Shown here piece after piece: positions 34,558 to 43,771 of a DNA stretch of 64,000 nt. Each line of letters opens with the position of its first letter. Within the stretch, counting starts at the first letter, position 1. The position numbers were made by a program, and so were the translations under genes. Source of the stretch: Pseudomonadota bacterium (lineage in GTDB: Bacteria; Pseudomonadota; Alphaproteobacteria; Rhizobiales; Devosiaceae); NCBI GenBank assembly GCA_023391095.1, contig JAEWBN010000016.1, positions 157,458 to 221,457 on the forward strand, in the 5' to 3' direction. The notes beneath the pieces are model-generated. The model was not told the DNA's origin. It did not search any database and saw only the letters and a list, made by a program, of their open reading frames with translations.

Positions 34558-35994
34558 ATGCACATCGTCACACGCCAGCCGAGTGAAGCACAGCGTCCAC
34601 GCCTTGCGGCCCTCTCGATCCTTCCGGTTTTTTACACCCTCACCGGCAAGCGCGTGCTGCTTGCCGGTGGTTCGGAAGCGGCGGCCTGGAAAGCCGAACT
34701 GTTGGCGGCGACCGGCGCCATAGTCGAAGTTGCCGCGCCCGAGGCGGAGCTATCGGAGGAAATGCAGAGCCTTGCGTCCACCGGTCAGGTGACACTTCTC
34801 GGTTGCCATTGGACTGTCATCGGTTGGGATGGCTACGCCATGGCGACCGGTGATTGCGAGGACGACGAGGAAGCCGCTCATTTCGCCAGCGCAGCGCGCC
34901 GCTGCGGCGTGCCGGTCAATGTCGTCGACAAGCCCGCCTTCTGCGATTTTCAGTTCGGCTCCATCGTCAACCGCTCGCCGCTGGTGGTGGGCATTTCGAC
35001 GACAGGCGCCGCGCCAATCCTCGGCCAGGCAGTGCGTCAGCGCGTTGACGCCATGCTGCCCAAAAGCCTGACCAATTGGGCCGGCCTTGCCCGGCAGATC
35101 CGCGAACGCGCCACGAGCCTGCTTGATCCCGGCCCGGAACGCCGCCACTTCTGGCAGCGCTTCGCCGACAAAGCGTTTCACACTCCCGCCGAAGCAGCCG
35201 AACTCGAAGGTTGGATTGCCGAGGCCAAAGGCGCCGCAGGCGGTCGCGTTACCTTCGTCGGCGCCGGTCCGGGCGATGCCGAATACCTCACCCTCAAAGC
35301 TATGCGCGCCCTGCAGGCCGCCGACGTCATCCTTTTCGACGATCTCGTCTCCGATGACGTGCTCGAACTGGCGCGGCGCGAGGCCAAGCGCATCCTCGTC
35401 GGCAAACGCGGTGGTCGCGATAGCTGCAAACAGGAAGACATCAACCACACCATGATCACCCTCGCCAAGGCGGGCCGCCACGTTGTTCGCCTGAAATCTG
35501 GCGATCCGATGGTTTTCGGCCGAGCCGGCGAGGAGATTGCAGTGCTGGAGGCCGAAGGTATTCCCGTCCAGGTCGTGCCCGGCATCAGTGCCGCCATGGC
35601 GCTAGCCGCGAGCCTCAATATCTCTCTTACCCATCGCGATTACGCCCAATCCGTACGTTTGGTCACCGGCCACTCTCGCCACGGCGGTCTGCCGGAAAAT
35701 CTTGATTGGCGCGCCCTGGCCGATCCGTCCACGACGCACGTCTACTATATGGCAGGGCGCAATGGAGCCGCTATTGCTCGGCAATTAATCTCCTACGGAA
35801 TGTCACCACAAACAGGTGTGGCCATCGCAAGCGACATAAGCCGCCCTGAGCAATCAATCGTCCATATGACGGTCAACGACATGGCAACTATGGTCGACGC
35901 GACCTGGCCAAAGGGCCCTGTTCTGATTCTGGTCGGCGACGTGCTTGACGTTGCGCGTGCCAGGCTTCAAGCAAAAGTAGCTCGGGCATCGTGA
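34558..35994 (+). CDS. cysG: Siroheme synthase CysG
   Basis: The 478-residue protein has the full trifunctional layout. The N-terminal precorrin-2 dehydrogenase/ferrochelatase half begins GKRVLLAGGSEAAAWKAELL and holds RSPLVVGISTTGAAPILG. The C-terminal uroporphyrinogen-III methyltransferase half has VTFVGAGPGDAEYLTLKAMR, LKSGDPMVFGR and VVPGISAAM. It makes the siroheme needed by NirB. AAAGGAGA precedes ATG 34558. It is the last gene of the nitrite operon; a nitrate reductase gene is not in the window. Confidence 0.95.
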   Translation: MHIVTRQPSEAQRPRLAALSILPVFYTLTGKRVLLAGGSEAAAWKAELLAATGAIVEVAAPEAELSEEMQSLASTGQVTLLGCHWTVIGWDGYAMATGDCEDDEEAAHFASAARRCGVPVNVVDKPAFCDFQFGSIVNRSPLVVGISTTGAAPILGQAVRQRVDAMLPKSLTNWAGLARQIRERATSLLDPGPERRHFWQRFADKAFHTPAEAAELEGWIAEAKGAAGGRVTFVGAGPGDAEYLTLKAMRALQAADVILFDDLVSDDVLELARREAKRILVGKRGGRDSCKQEDINHTMITLAKAGRHVVRLKSGDPMVFGRAGEEIAVLEAEGIPVQVVPGISAAMALAASLNISLTHRDYAQSVRLVTGHSRHGGLPENLDWRALADPSTTHVYYMAGRNGAAIARQLISYGMSPQTGVAIASDISRPEQSIVHMTVNDMATMVDATWPKGPVLILVGDVLDVARARLQAKVARAS

Positions 35995-35999
35995 GCTCG

Positions 36000-36085
36000 T
36001 GCGGGTGGCCACCTTGAGCACCGTACTGCGCGACACATGCAACTCGTGAGCGATCTGCTTTGATAGTCTTGCTGGCCACGAAAAT
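36000..36085 (-). pseudogene. Short helix-turn-helix remnant
   Basis: On the minus strand one frame reads ARLSKQIAHELHVSRSTVLKV, a typical helix-turn-helix as found at the N-terminus of transposition proteins or recombinases. It has no start codon of its own, its frame runs on into cysG antisense, and nothing around it continues the family. Confidence 0.35.
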
Positions 36086-36320
36086 TATCGCTGGATTCGC
36101 GCAATCGTATCCATGTACTTCATCCTGCCACCCACCTCACTCCATGCGAGGGCGTGGGGCCATCGGTACCGGCAGACACGCAGGTAAGGTTAATAATAGC
36201 TGAATATAGCTAGATGCCGAGGGTCTTGTTACGCATGGAATGAGCCTGGCAATGCCTGGAACGCCCCCGAGATCGCTAGATGCGACCTCGGTCCACTTGA
36301 GAACGCGCCAGGGCTCCGCC

Positions 36321-36443
36321 ATGCTTACGAAACATTTCAAAATCGCCGCCATGTGGCTGTTCCTGTTGCCCTTGATAATCATCTTGGGGACGCTGGATGC
36401 GATGACAAATGGCCGAACGCGTAAATGGCCGTTCCCGGACTAA
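36321..36443 (+). CDS. Possible 40-residue membrane peptide
   Basis: The frame starts MLTKHFKIAAMWLFLLP and contains one hydrophobic segment (MWLFLLPLIIILGTL) followed by a polar tail. AGGG lies at a reasonable distance. No family known. It is convergent with another small membrane ORF three bases away. Confidence 0.35.
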   Translation: MLTKHFKIAAMWLFLLPLIIILGTLDAMTNGRTRKWPFPD

Positions 36444-36446
36444 GCC

Positions 36447-36539
36447 TTAGGTCAGCACTGACCAGACCAGCCAGCCGAACCCAATGAAAATTGCCCACGC
36501 GCCGACCGCAAGAATGATCAGATTGTAGGTGCGAGGCAT
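36447..36539 (-). CDS. Small 30-residue single-span membrane protein
   Basis: A 30-residue frame starts MPRTYNLIILAVGAWAIF and is almost entirely one membrane helix ending LVWSVLT. GGGAGA lies nine bases before the ATG, a better ribosome site than many annotated genes have. It is shorter than standard cut-offs. Function unknown. Confidence 0.5.
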   Translation of the reverse strand: MPRTYNLIILAVGAWAIFIGFGWLVWSVLT

Positions 36540-36699
36540 GGACGGTTCTCCCTTCGCCATACCTTGGGCAGTCTCGTGAAGATAGGATTGCGAGTTTGGG
36601 TACAATTGCGCTCATCCACAAAAGGCGTTGGGGCGCGGCAGATAAGGTTACTAGTTTGTAACTTTCCGTTGTTCTTGCGCCCTATTGTAAGGTGTAGCC

Positions 36700-36903
36700 A
36701 TGACTTTGACCGTTCTAGCAACTTGCGTAGTTTGGGCAGGCGCGCTGAGCGCATTGGCGCTTAGCATGTGGCTCTATCGGAGCAAGCGTAAGCGCGCCCC
36801 TGAGTCTGCCACTCCTTTATCCTGCCAGGCAGTGGCACCCAAACATGAAGATGCGTTGGCCAGATTCGCTGCTGCCCTCGAAGAAAGTTTCTCCGAGAAG
36901 TAG
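36700..36903 (+). CDS. Possible 67-residue membrane-anchored protein
   Basis: It starts MTLTVLATCVVWAGALSALA, one N-terminal membrane helix, then a basic stretch (RSKRKRAP) and a polar tail. AAGGTG precedes the ATG at eight bases. The arrangement fits a small inner-membrane protein with cytoplasmic tail. No family recognised. Confidence 0.45.
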   Translation: MTLTVLATCVVWAGALSALALSMWLYRSKRKRAPESATPLSCQAVAPKHEDALARFAAALEESFSEK

Positions 36904-37325
36904 TCCTTTCCTTTAAAAATGAAAGGCACGTCGCCACTCGGTGTGAGGCTTGGCCCGACCCGTGGATTATCCAGCGTTTCTACAGCAACGGTATGGCCGT
37001 CGATCCATTGACGGGCAGAGGATTTCCGATGCGACATAGTGCAAGCCGACGGTTTCGTCACACGCGACATTACCGGCGTTGCTCTGGAGGGCGAAGGCGA
37101 TGCCATGCCATGCGTCTGGCCGCCCTGACGCTGGTCGAAATCCTGCAAGACCATTCGTTGTGAGTGTTGCCGCTACGCCTGCAGGTGGTTATGAAGGGCG
37201 CCAAAGGCGACCTGATCGGAATTCGATCTGCGGAGATGACCGGCGACCCGCCGGGTCCACACCAGCAAAGCCCATTGAAGTAGCCTTAAACTTGCATCAC
37301 TATCGCCGGAAAGGAGGACCATTCG
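36904..37325. other. Gap with no recognised gene
   Basis: About 420 bases. Frames on both strands are broken or of unconvincing composition. The last 20 bases hold a strong ribosome site for the next gene. Possibly decayed coding DNA. Confidence 0.3.
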
Positions 37326-37556
37326 ATGCAAGTCAATGTCTTCATTTCCCGGGCGCGCCAAGATGGATCACCGACCCAGACATTGATCCTGCCGGCCGTT
37401 CCAGATGCCGTGATTCCCAAACATCTCCAGAACATTGAGTGGCGCTACTTCGCCACCACCGATTGTTCGGACAGCTTGCTCAGGGCCCATCCCTCTGAAA
37501 TACTGAATGCGCTCAATTCCGTTGGATACATGGTGTTGGCCCGGCGCTTCCTCTGA
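37326..37556 (+). CDS. Hypothetical 76-residue protein
   Basis: The frame begins MQVNVFISRARQDGSPTQTL and ends YMVLARRFL; AAGGAGG lies eight bases before the ATG, a near-perfect ribosome site. It appears soluble, with no cysteine pair motif or membrane segment. No family recognised and no neighbours in operon. The ribosome site makes it a likely real gene. Confidence 0.6.
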   Translation: MQVNVFISRARQDGSPTQTLILPAVPDAVIPKHLQNIEWRYFATTDCSDSLLRAHPSEILNALNSVGYMVLARRFL

Positions 37557-38464
37557 GGTGCTAACAGCTAGTCCGCTCTCGGTCCTTTCGCTGGCCGGTA
37601 GGCTCACAGATGATTTGGGATGGCAGGCTAAAGCGGCGGCTAGGCCAAGATCGGTTCGGATCGCAGCCCGCAGCCCAGCAGCCCACACATCATCAATAGC
37701 CTGATCTGGATGCGTGCCAGCCACTTTGGTGAAGCTCACGCCATTGGTATAAAAACCGTAGGGCGGGGCGACTGGCGGCTGCATCACGCAGCATCTTGCG
37801 CACTGTAGGGCGGGCTCGGTCAGTGTCGATGCTGTCGGGCTGTCGGCGCCAGCGGGAACAGCTGTTAGCCGTGGATAACGGCAATGACGATTCAGTATCA
37901 CGCGACAAAGGGTGATTGTTATTGTTGACTTTGATCAGGGTTCTCGCACGCCAGAAATGATCAATCGGCGCCTGGCTCTGGTTATCTGCCCTCCGATCGC
38001 CACACGTTAGATCGTGGCGTATACTCCGCCCAACCAAAGCGGTTTGGATAAACGCCCCGAAGCGGCCCGCAAGCCGACCTTGTCTGGGACGGAAGGGATC
38101 GGAGATCCTTTTATAGGTGCCGTCCGGCAGCCGCTCAGCAAAGAGAGAAAACTCGTGGTAGACGCTGGAGAGGTCGGGCCACCCTTCCCACCTCCAGCTT
38201 CATCGAAGCTGGGGCAAGCGCCGCGACCAATCCATCACCCCCGGACCTGCGCCATAGCTCGCATGTAACCTTCTGAGAAGAGCATTGGTTGGTCAAGTAA
38301 ACGCATGGCTACCAGCCAAAGCGTATCGTGCTCGTAAACTACTACAATCGCATGAGTTGTCCTGCTTTGGTGTGCTAACCATTAACAAAAGTGGAGACGT
38401 CTTGCGGCTTCTCGACCAACCATCTTGGGTATAATAAATTACTAGGCATACTTGGGGGTGTTTC
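37557..38464. other. Region before ugd, mostly without genes
   Basis: About 900 bases. Frames on both strands are short and overlapping, without ribosome sites. A TATAAT hexamer at 38430-38435, 29 bases before ugd, is a likely -10 box; the matching -35 is weak. The rest looks like decayed DNA. Confidence 0.35.
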
Positions 38465-39805
38465 GTGCATATCGCGATGATTGGTAGCGGTTACGTCGGC
38501 TTGGTCAGCGGTGCCTGCTTTGCGGATTTCGGCCATGACGTGATCTGCGTCGATCTTAATGACAAGAAGATCGAGGCCCTGAACAATGGGAAAATACCCA
38601 TTTTTGAGCCTGGTCTTGATAGTCTGGTTGCAGACAATGCGCGGGCAGGCCGCCTGACGTTTACAACAGATCTTTCAACCGCCGTGGCAAAAGCCGACGT
38701 CGTTTTTATTGGCGTGGGAACACCCTCAAGACGCGGTGACGGGCATGCGGACCTTTCTTATGTTTACGCAGCCGCGGCCGATATCGCCCGAGCTATACAA
38801 GGCTTCACAGTGGTGGTGACGAAATCCACCGTTCCTGTGGGGACGGGTGACGAGGTCGAGCGGATCATCCGCGAGACCAATCCGGCCGCCGACGTGGTTG
38901 TGGTCTCCAATCCCGAATTCCTTCGGGAAGGCGCCGCAATCGAAGATTTCAAGCGTCCCGACCGAATCGTAGTCGGCCTCGAAGACGAGCGCGCTCGTGA
39001 GGTGATGACCGAAGTCTATCGTCCTCTTTACCTGAACCAGGCGCCATTGATGTTCACCGGTCGCCGCACTGCGGAACTGATCAAATATGCTGGCAATGCG
39101 TTCCTTGCAATGAAGATCACGTTCATCAATGAGATCGCCGATCTTTGCGAACGCACGGGGGCGAATGTCCAAGACGTGGCGCGCGGCATTGGCCTTGATA
39201 ACCGTATTGGCAGCAAGTTTCTCAACGCTGGTCCAGGTTATGGCGGATCGTGCTTCCCCAAAGACACGCTGGCGCTTGTCAAGACGGGCCAAGACCACGA
39301 CTCTCCCCTGCGTCTTGTAGAAGCGACGGTTGAGGTCAATGACCGTCGCAAGCGAGCAATGGGCCGCAAGGTCATTGCGGCCGCCGGAGGCAATGTCCGC
39401 GGCAAGACGATCGGGGTACTCGGCCTGACCTTCAAGCCGAATACCGATGACATGCGCGATGCGCCCTCGCTTTCGATAATCCAGGCGCTCAAGGATGGTG
39501 GCGCCAGGATTCGTGCCTTTGATCCGGAAGGCATGGAGATGGCAAAGACCATGATTGAAGATATCGAATACGGTGTGGATGCCTATGACGTGGCTGCGGG
39601 CGCCGACTGCCTGGTTCTGGTGACGGAATGGAATGCGTTTAGGTCGCTCGATCTGGCGCGCATCAAAGACGTGATGACGGTCCCTGTCTTTGTCGACCTG
39701 CGCAATGTCTATCGCCAAAAGGAAATGGAAGCCGCCGGATTTGACTATTGGAGCATCGGCCGAGTCGTTCCCGGCCATTTCTCCAGCAAGGTCGAAGCAG
39801 CTTAA
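38465..39805 (+). CDS. ugd: UDP-glucose 6-dehydrogenase
   Basis: The 446-residue protein has the UDP-glucose/GDP-mannose dehydrogenase family order: N-terminal NAD-binding GSGYVGLVSGACFA, TKSTVPVGTGDEVE, SNPEFLREG and the catalytic Cys at about residue 263 in GYGGSCFPKDT. The C-terminal UDP-binding domain holds GLTFKPNTDDMRDAPS. It oxidises UDP-glucose to UDP-glucuronate. It starts with GTG after GGGGGTG and overlaps the epimerase gene (TAATG). The pair feeds acidic polysaccharide synthesis. Confidence 0.95.
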   Translation: MHIAMIGSGYVGLVSGACFADFGHDVICVDLNDKKIEALNNGKIPIFEPGLDSLVADNARAGRLTFTTDLSTAVAKADVVFIGVGTPSRRGDGHADLSYVYAAAADIARAIQGFTVVVTKSTVPVGTGDEVERIIRETNPAADVVVVSNPEFLREGAAIEDFKRPDRIVVGLEDERAREVMTEVYRPLYLNQAPLMFTGRRTAELIKYAGNAFLAMKITFINEIADLCERTGANVQDVARGIGLDNRIGSKFLNAGPGYGGSCFPKDTLALVKTGQDHDSPLRLVEATVEVNDRRKRAMGRKVIAAAGGNVRGKTIGVLGLTFKPNTDDMRDAPSLSIIQALKDGGARIRAFDPEGMEMAKTMIEDIEYGVDAYDVAAGADCLVLVTEWNAFRSLDLARIKDVMTVPVFVDLRNVYRQKEMEAAGFDYWSIGRVVPGHFSSKVEAA

Positions 39806-40815
39806 TGAAGATTTTCATTACCGGTACCGCCGGCTTCATCGGATTTCACCTGGCCAAGCGCCTGCTCGCCGACGGGCATCAGATCTGTGGCTACGATGGG
39901 CTTACGGACTATTATGACGTCGCCCTGAAGCAGCGCCGGACGCAGATCCTGCGCGGCTCGAACGCCTTCTCTTTCATTGAGGCCATGCTTGAGGACAAGG
40001 CTTCGCTTGAGGAGGCCATCGGTGGGTTCGAACCAGAGATCGTCGTGCACCTGGCAGCTCAGGCGGGCGTGCGGTACAGCATCGAGCATCCGGACGCCTA
40101 TATCGGATCCAACCTTGTCGGTACCTTCAACATTCTGGAAGCCGTCCGTACGCTGAAGCCGCGTCACTTGCTGATGGCATCCACGTCCTCGGTCTATGGC
40201 GGCAACGAAGCAATGCCGTTCGGGGAGGCGGACCGTACCGACTTTCCGGTCTCCCTCTATGCTGCGACCAAAAAGGCCGGTGAGGCGATGAGCCACTCCT
40301 ATGCTCATCTGTTCAAAGTTCCGACCACCTGCTTTCGCTTCTTCACCGTCTATGGCCCATGGGGGCGTCCCGATATGGCGCTCTTCAAGTTTGTTTCGGC
40401 AATTGAAGCCGGCTTGCCTATCTACGTTTATGGTGAAGGCCGCATGCGGCGGGATTTCACTTATATCGATGATCTTGTTGAGGCCGTCATACGGCTTATG
40501 GATGCGGTGCCGGCTGAGGGAAGGCCGGTTGTCGGCGAAGGCTTCCAGGACTCACTGTCTCCGGTTGCGCCCTGGCGCGCGGTGAATATTGGCGGCGGGC
40601 AACCGGTCGGTCTGGTGGCGTTCATAGAAGCAGTGGAGTCGGCTCTTGGCAAAAAAGCCGAGCGAACATTACTGCCCATGCAGCAAGGCGACGTCGCCGA
40701 AACCTTCGCAAGCTCATCTTTGCTCGAGGCCCTTACGGGCTATAGACCGGCAACGGGTATTGATGACGGCGTCCGGCAATTTGTTTCCTGGTACCGGCAC
40801 TGGAAAGGAACCTGA
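39805..40815 (+). CDS. UDP-glucuronate 4-epimerase-like protein
   Basis: The 336-residue short-chain dehydrogenase-type epimerase has GTAGFIGFHLAKRL as NAD-binding motif, the catalytic Ser region MASTSSVYGGNEAMPF and the YAATKKAGE motif with Tyr and Lys. The next segment FFTVYGPWGRPDMALFKF is typical of UDP-glucuronate 4-epimerases. Coupling to ugd by a shared base supports UDP-galacturonate production. Confidence 0.9.
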   Translation: MKIFITGTAGFIGFHLAKRLLADGHQICGYDGLTDYYDVALKQRRTQILRGSNAFSFIEAMLEDKASLEEAIGGFEPEIVVHLAAQAGVRYSIEHPDAYIGSNLVGTFNILEAVRTLKPRHLLMASTSSVYGGNEAMPFGEADRTDFPVSLYAATKKAGEAMSHSYAHLFKVPTTCFRFFTVYGPWGRPDMALFKFVSAIEAGLPIYVYGEGRMRRDFTYIDDLVEAVIRLMDAVPAEGRPVVGEGFQDSLSPVAPWRAVNIGGGQPVGLVAFIEAVESALGKKAERTLLPMQQGDVAETFASSSLLEALTGYRPATGIDDGVRQFVSWYRHWKGT

Positions 40816-41049
40816 TAAATTACCTTCTGCCAGGTTGGGAACGCGTTGCGGCTATATGGCCATTACCGGACCGCGTGCGGACGCGGTCCGGATGATGGAT
40901 GACAGTGGCGCAATGCGATCCTGTCTGGTCGAGCTTTTTTGCCCTCCGCGCCAATACCGACAGTGTGCCGCGCTCGTTCTCAGGTCATTGAGACGGCGCC
41001 ACCAACTCACTTCGACGGCGCAGGGTGTCAAAGCCCACGACCACCAGAA

Positions 41050-41310
41050 TTTCGTCCGCGCCCGATCAGGTCATCGGAACGGGCCCCGAGCAGATGGTCC
41101 CGCAATTTTGAGGTAATCCCCAGTCCCTGCTAGGGCGGTCGGGCATTTTCCGGCGCAGACGAGGGGGAGCCAGTTGCACCTCACATCGCGCGAATTCTCG
41201 TGGCGCAGCGAGCGGTGGATCCTGCCAATGCCGCAGAGGCGCCCTCGGGCATCTCGACGGCAGGATTTCTTCATCACAGTCTGGACAATCTGGCCGTGCA
41301 CATCACGGCA
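41050..41310 (-). pseudogene. Remnant of a tyrosine recombinase (copy 1)
   Basis: On the minus strand RLCGIGRIHRSLRHENSRD matches RLCGIGRIHRLMRYDDPTRD of the intact recombinase at 45670, and the similarity runs on for about 60 more codons with stops and frameshifts. The catalytic C-terminal half is missing. It lies back to back with a decayed phosphatase-type gene. Confidence 0.8.
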
Positions 41311-42140
41311 CGTCGGGTGCTCATTGCCGTCGCCTTGGTGATGGCCGGCGGACGCGTTCGGGTCGTTCGGCTTCGAGGGGGCGCGGTCGTTGTTCTGGTC
41401 CTGTCTGCCACGACCCTGCGCGGTCTTCGCGGTTGGTGGCGATGGCCGAACCCGACCTCAGACTCCTGGCCTTCAATATGCTGCGCGCCAATATGCAGAA
41501 CGGCCCAGCCATGGCTGACTATCTGCTGCTGTCGGATGCTGACCTCGTGCTACTGAACGAGACCCGTCGTGCCATTCCTGCGGCGTTTGAAGCCCGCTAC
41601 CCGTTTCAAATGAGATGCGGCGGCCGGGGCGAGGGCGATGTGATCATGCTCTAGCGCCTTGAGCTGATGGCGCAACAGTCACAGGGTTGACCGGAGCATC
41701 AGGGCACCAGACCGTCGTTACCAGGTCGCTATCGCGGGCAGGTCGATCAATTTGGTCGCCACACATTTGCTGCGCTCTTTGGCGAGCAGCAGGTCGGCGG
41801 GTTCGGAGCGCTGGGGCGCCTTCTGCCTGGGCTTGAGAGAACTACGCCTGTCGCGGGTGAGTTCAACGCTCCGGCCTGATGCGGACTTTTCCCGACCCGC
41901 TTGAAGCGACGGGGCCCAGGCGCGCTTCTCGAGCCGGGGACCTGGCCGGTGGATTTGGGCGGTCTGGGCGCACCGATGAACCATGTCCTGGGCTCGGCGA
42001 CGCCGCGTTCACATCGCTCTCGGCTTTGCCCGACCATTTCGGATCCAACCATAGCTGATCGCCGAACCGCGCTCGCGCCGGAAGGACATAGTGCGGTTCA
42101 CAGACCTTGGTCACCAGGGCGGCGCCACTGCGAGCGACAA
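41290..42140 (+). pseudogene. Decayed endonuclease/exonuclease/phosphatase (EEP) gene, copy 1
   Basis: Pieces in different frames follow the order of an EEP-family protein. First comes a hydrophobic N-terminus (RRVLIAVALVMAGG), then LRLLAFNMLRANMQN, LVLLNETRRAIPAAFEARYP, a patch near 41740 reading LVATHLLRSFGEQQ in one frame, and finally GTWPVDLGGLGAPMNHVLGS. At least three frameshifts or stops separate them. A second, more eroded copy lies near 51.7 kb. Confidence 0.75.
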
Positions 42141-42483
42141 CCTTCCCTTTTCCAAGTCCCATGATGAGGTTGTCGAACATCCCCCGGCGAAGGGACGTTG
42201 TCCGACAAATGCCGTTATCAGACATCCGCCAGAATTCCGGGCAGGGGCATCTCGCCACTCATCCAGGCGCGCTATGCCCCTGTTAACCATAAAAAATTTG
42301 CCGCTGAAAAAATTGCGCCGCCACCCTTGCGGAACAAAAGACGAACTACTAGCTTGACAATCGCAAGGCCCAATCCCGGGTCTTTCACGCTCGGTTGGTC
42401 GCCTCGGATAAGAGGGCGGCTACCGGTCCCGTTGGCGCGGTTCCGGCAGCCTGACCACCCGTAGCCTGCTTGAGAGGTTACAA
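42141..42483. other. Left border of the accessory core, no gene seen
   Basis: About 340 bases between the decayed EEP gene and the first cassette gene. A TTGACA hexamer occurs near 42353, but no matching -10 box was found. AGAGG precedes the next start. Confidence 0.35.
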
Positions 42484-43698
42484 ATGGCTGACATTAATGT
42501 CGGCGCTTCGGCGTCCGCGGGCAAGTGCGCCTGCTCCTCCTTCCACACTCTTGATCACACCGAGGGGGGCCTCGATATCGAGGGCCTCGCCCAGCACTGG
42601 GCCGTCGACTATGATGTCCAGATCCGCATCATGGGCGCGGTGTTCGATACCGGTTCGGCCGCGATCGGCGACATCATCGCCGAACTGCCCGGTCATCCCG
42701 CGCCCGCCGCCGCTGTCATGGCCCTGGTCGATGCAGGTTTTTTGAAGCGCGAACCGGGCCCGATCACGCCCCATACCCGCATCAGCCTGCCGCTGGCCGA
42801 CCGCCCGGCGCCGCTGGCGCTGGCGGCACCCGCAGGCGGTGGTGCGCCGCCGGCGGGCAAGAAGAGCAAGAGGACCCCGCCTTTGCCCGACACCGTTGCG
42901 GAAATCGAAAGCCGCCGCGTCGCGCCCATTGTGAGCGTGGTCAAACTCGAAGATCTGCTCGATCTGCCGCGTTTCGAGGGCCCGGCGGTCTATCTCGGTC
43001 TCAAGGGCAAAATCCTTTATCCGGGCCGGACGGACAAGGGCTGGCCGCGCATCGCCGCGCCCCATCTCAAGGGCTATGACAAGGTGGCGGTCCTGCGCGA
43101 TGCATCGGGGCAGCTGACCCCGCGCCTCGCGGCCGTCGCCGAGCGTATTCTGGGCCTCCACGCCCAGGCCCTGGACGGCTATCGCCTAGCCGGGTCTTTG
43201 CCCATCGGCTCGCCGGTCGGGCGCGAGGAATATATCGCGGCCCGGCTCTTTGTGGCCGAGGGTCTGATCCTGGCGCAGCGTCTGGGCTTTGGCCTTGCCG
43301 GGGTCAGCGACCAGGATTTCATGACCGGCGCCCGGGGCCCGCTCGATCAGTGCCTGGATATCGATGCCATCCCGGAGGGGGATGAATACCACCTCTATGC
43401 CTGTGGCGTTGAGGCGCGCGCCGTGGTCAGTGACGGCGACTGGATCGTGTTGCCGGGCAGCGAAGTGCGCAAGAAACTCACGCCCACGGTTGGCGCCGTG
43501 GTCAACAGTCTGCGTCAGGAATGGCTGTTCTCCGGGGTCCTCAAGGACGAGGGCGCACGCTATCGCCTGACCGAACCGGTGGTGTTCAATACCGGCACGG
43601 CAGCGGCCAATTTCGTGCTCGGCAGCAAGGGCCCGAACCTGGCGGCCTGGAGCGGTGACGGCTCTTCGCCCCTCGAGCGCATGCCGCAGACGCCCTGA
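42484..43698 (+). CDS. GIY-YIG-like / DUF4357 protein of the recombinase cassette
   Basis: The 404-residue protein has an N-terminal part of unknown type, a Pro/Ala-rich linker with KKSKR near residue 120, and a middle region GPAVYLGLKGKILYPGRTDKG, then DKVAVLRDASGQLTPRLAAV. The middle recalls the GIY-YIG fold seen in proteins that carry DUF4357. The C-terminus (about 310-395: GVEARAVVSDGDWIVLPGSEV then NTGTAAANFVLGSKG) matches DUF4357. The usual GIY and YIG residues are not exact, so nuclease activity is doubtful. It lies 73 bases before the AAA-peptidase gene. Confidence 0.65.
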   Translation: MADINVGASASAGKCACSSFHTLDHTEGGLDIEGLAQHWAVDYDVQIRIMGAVFDTGSAAIGDIIAELPGHPAPAAAVMALVDAGFLKREPGPITPHTRISLPLADRPAPLALAAPAGGGAPPAGKKSKRTPPLPDTVAEIESRRVAPIVSVVKLEDLLDLPRFEGPAVYLGLKGKILYPGRTDKGWPRIAAPHLKGYDKVAVLRDASGQLTPRLAAVAERILGLHAQALDGYRLAGSLPIGSPVGREEYIAARLFVAEGLILAQRLGFGLAGVSDQDFMTGARGPLDQCLDIDAIPEGDEYHLYACGVEARAVVSDGDWIVLPGSEVRKKLTPTVGAVVNSLRQEWLFSGVLKDEGARYRLTEPVVFNTGTAAANFVLGSKGPNLAAWSGDGSSPLERMPQTP

Positions 43699-43771
43699 GG
43701 CGCCCGCTTCTCCCTTCCCTTTTCCCCTTTGCACGCGGACCTCCCCAGGCGGGAGGTCCGAAGGAGCAGTC

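Noticed and set aside
37368..37901. 177-residue minus-strand frame
   Set aside because: Overlaps the 76-residue gene that has a strong ribosome site; composition not protein-like.
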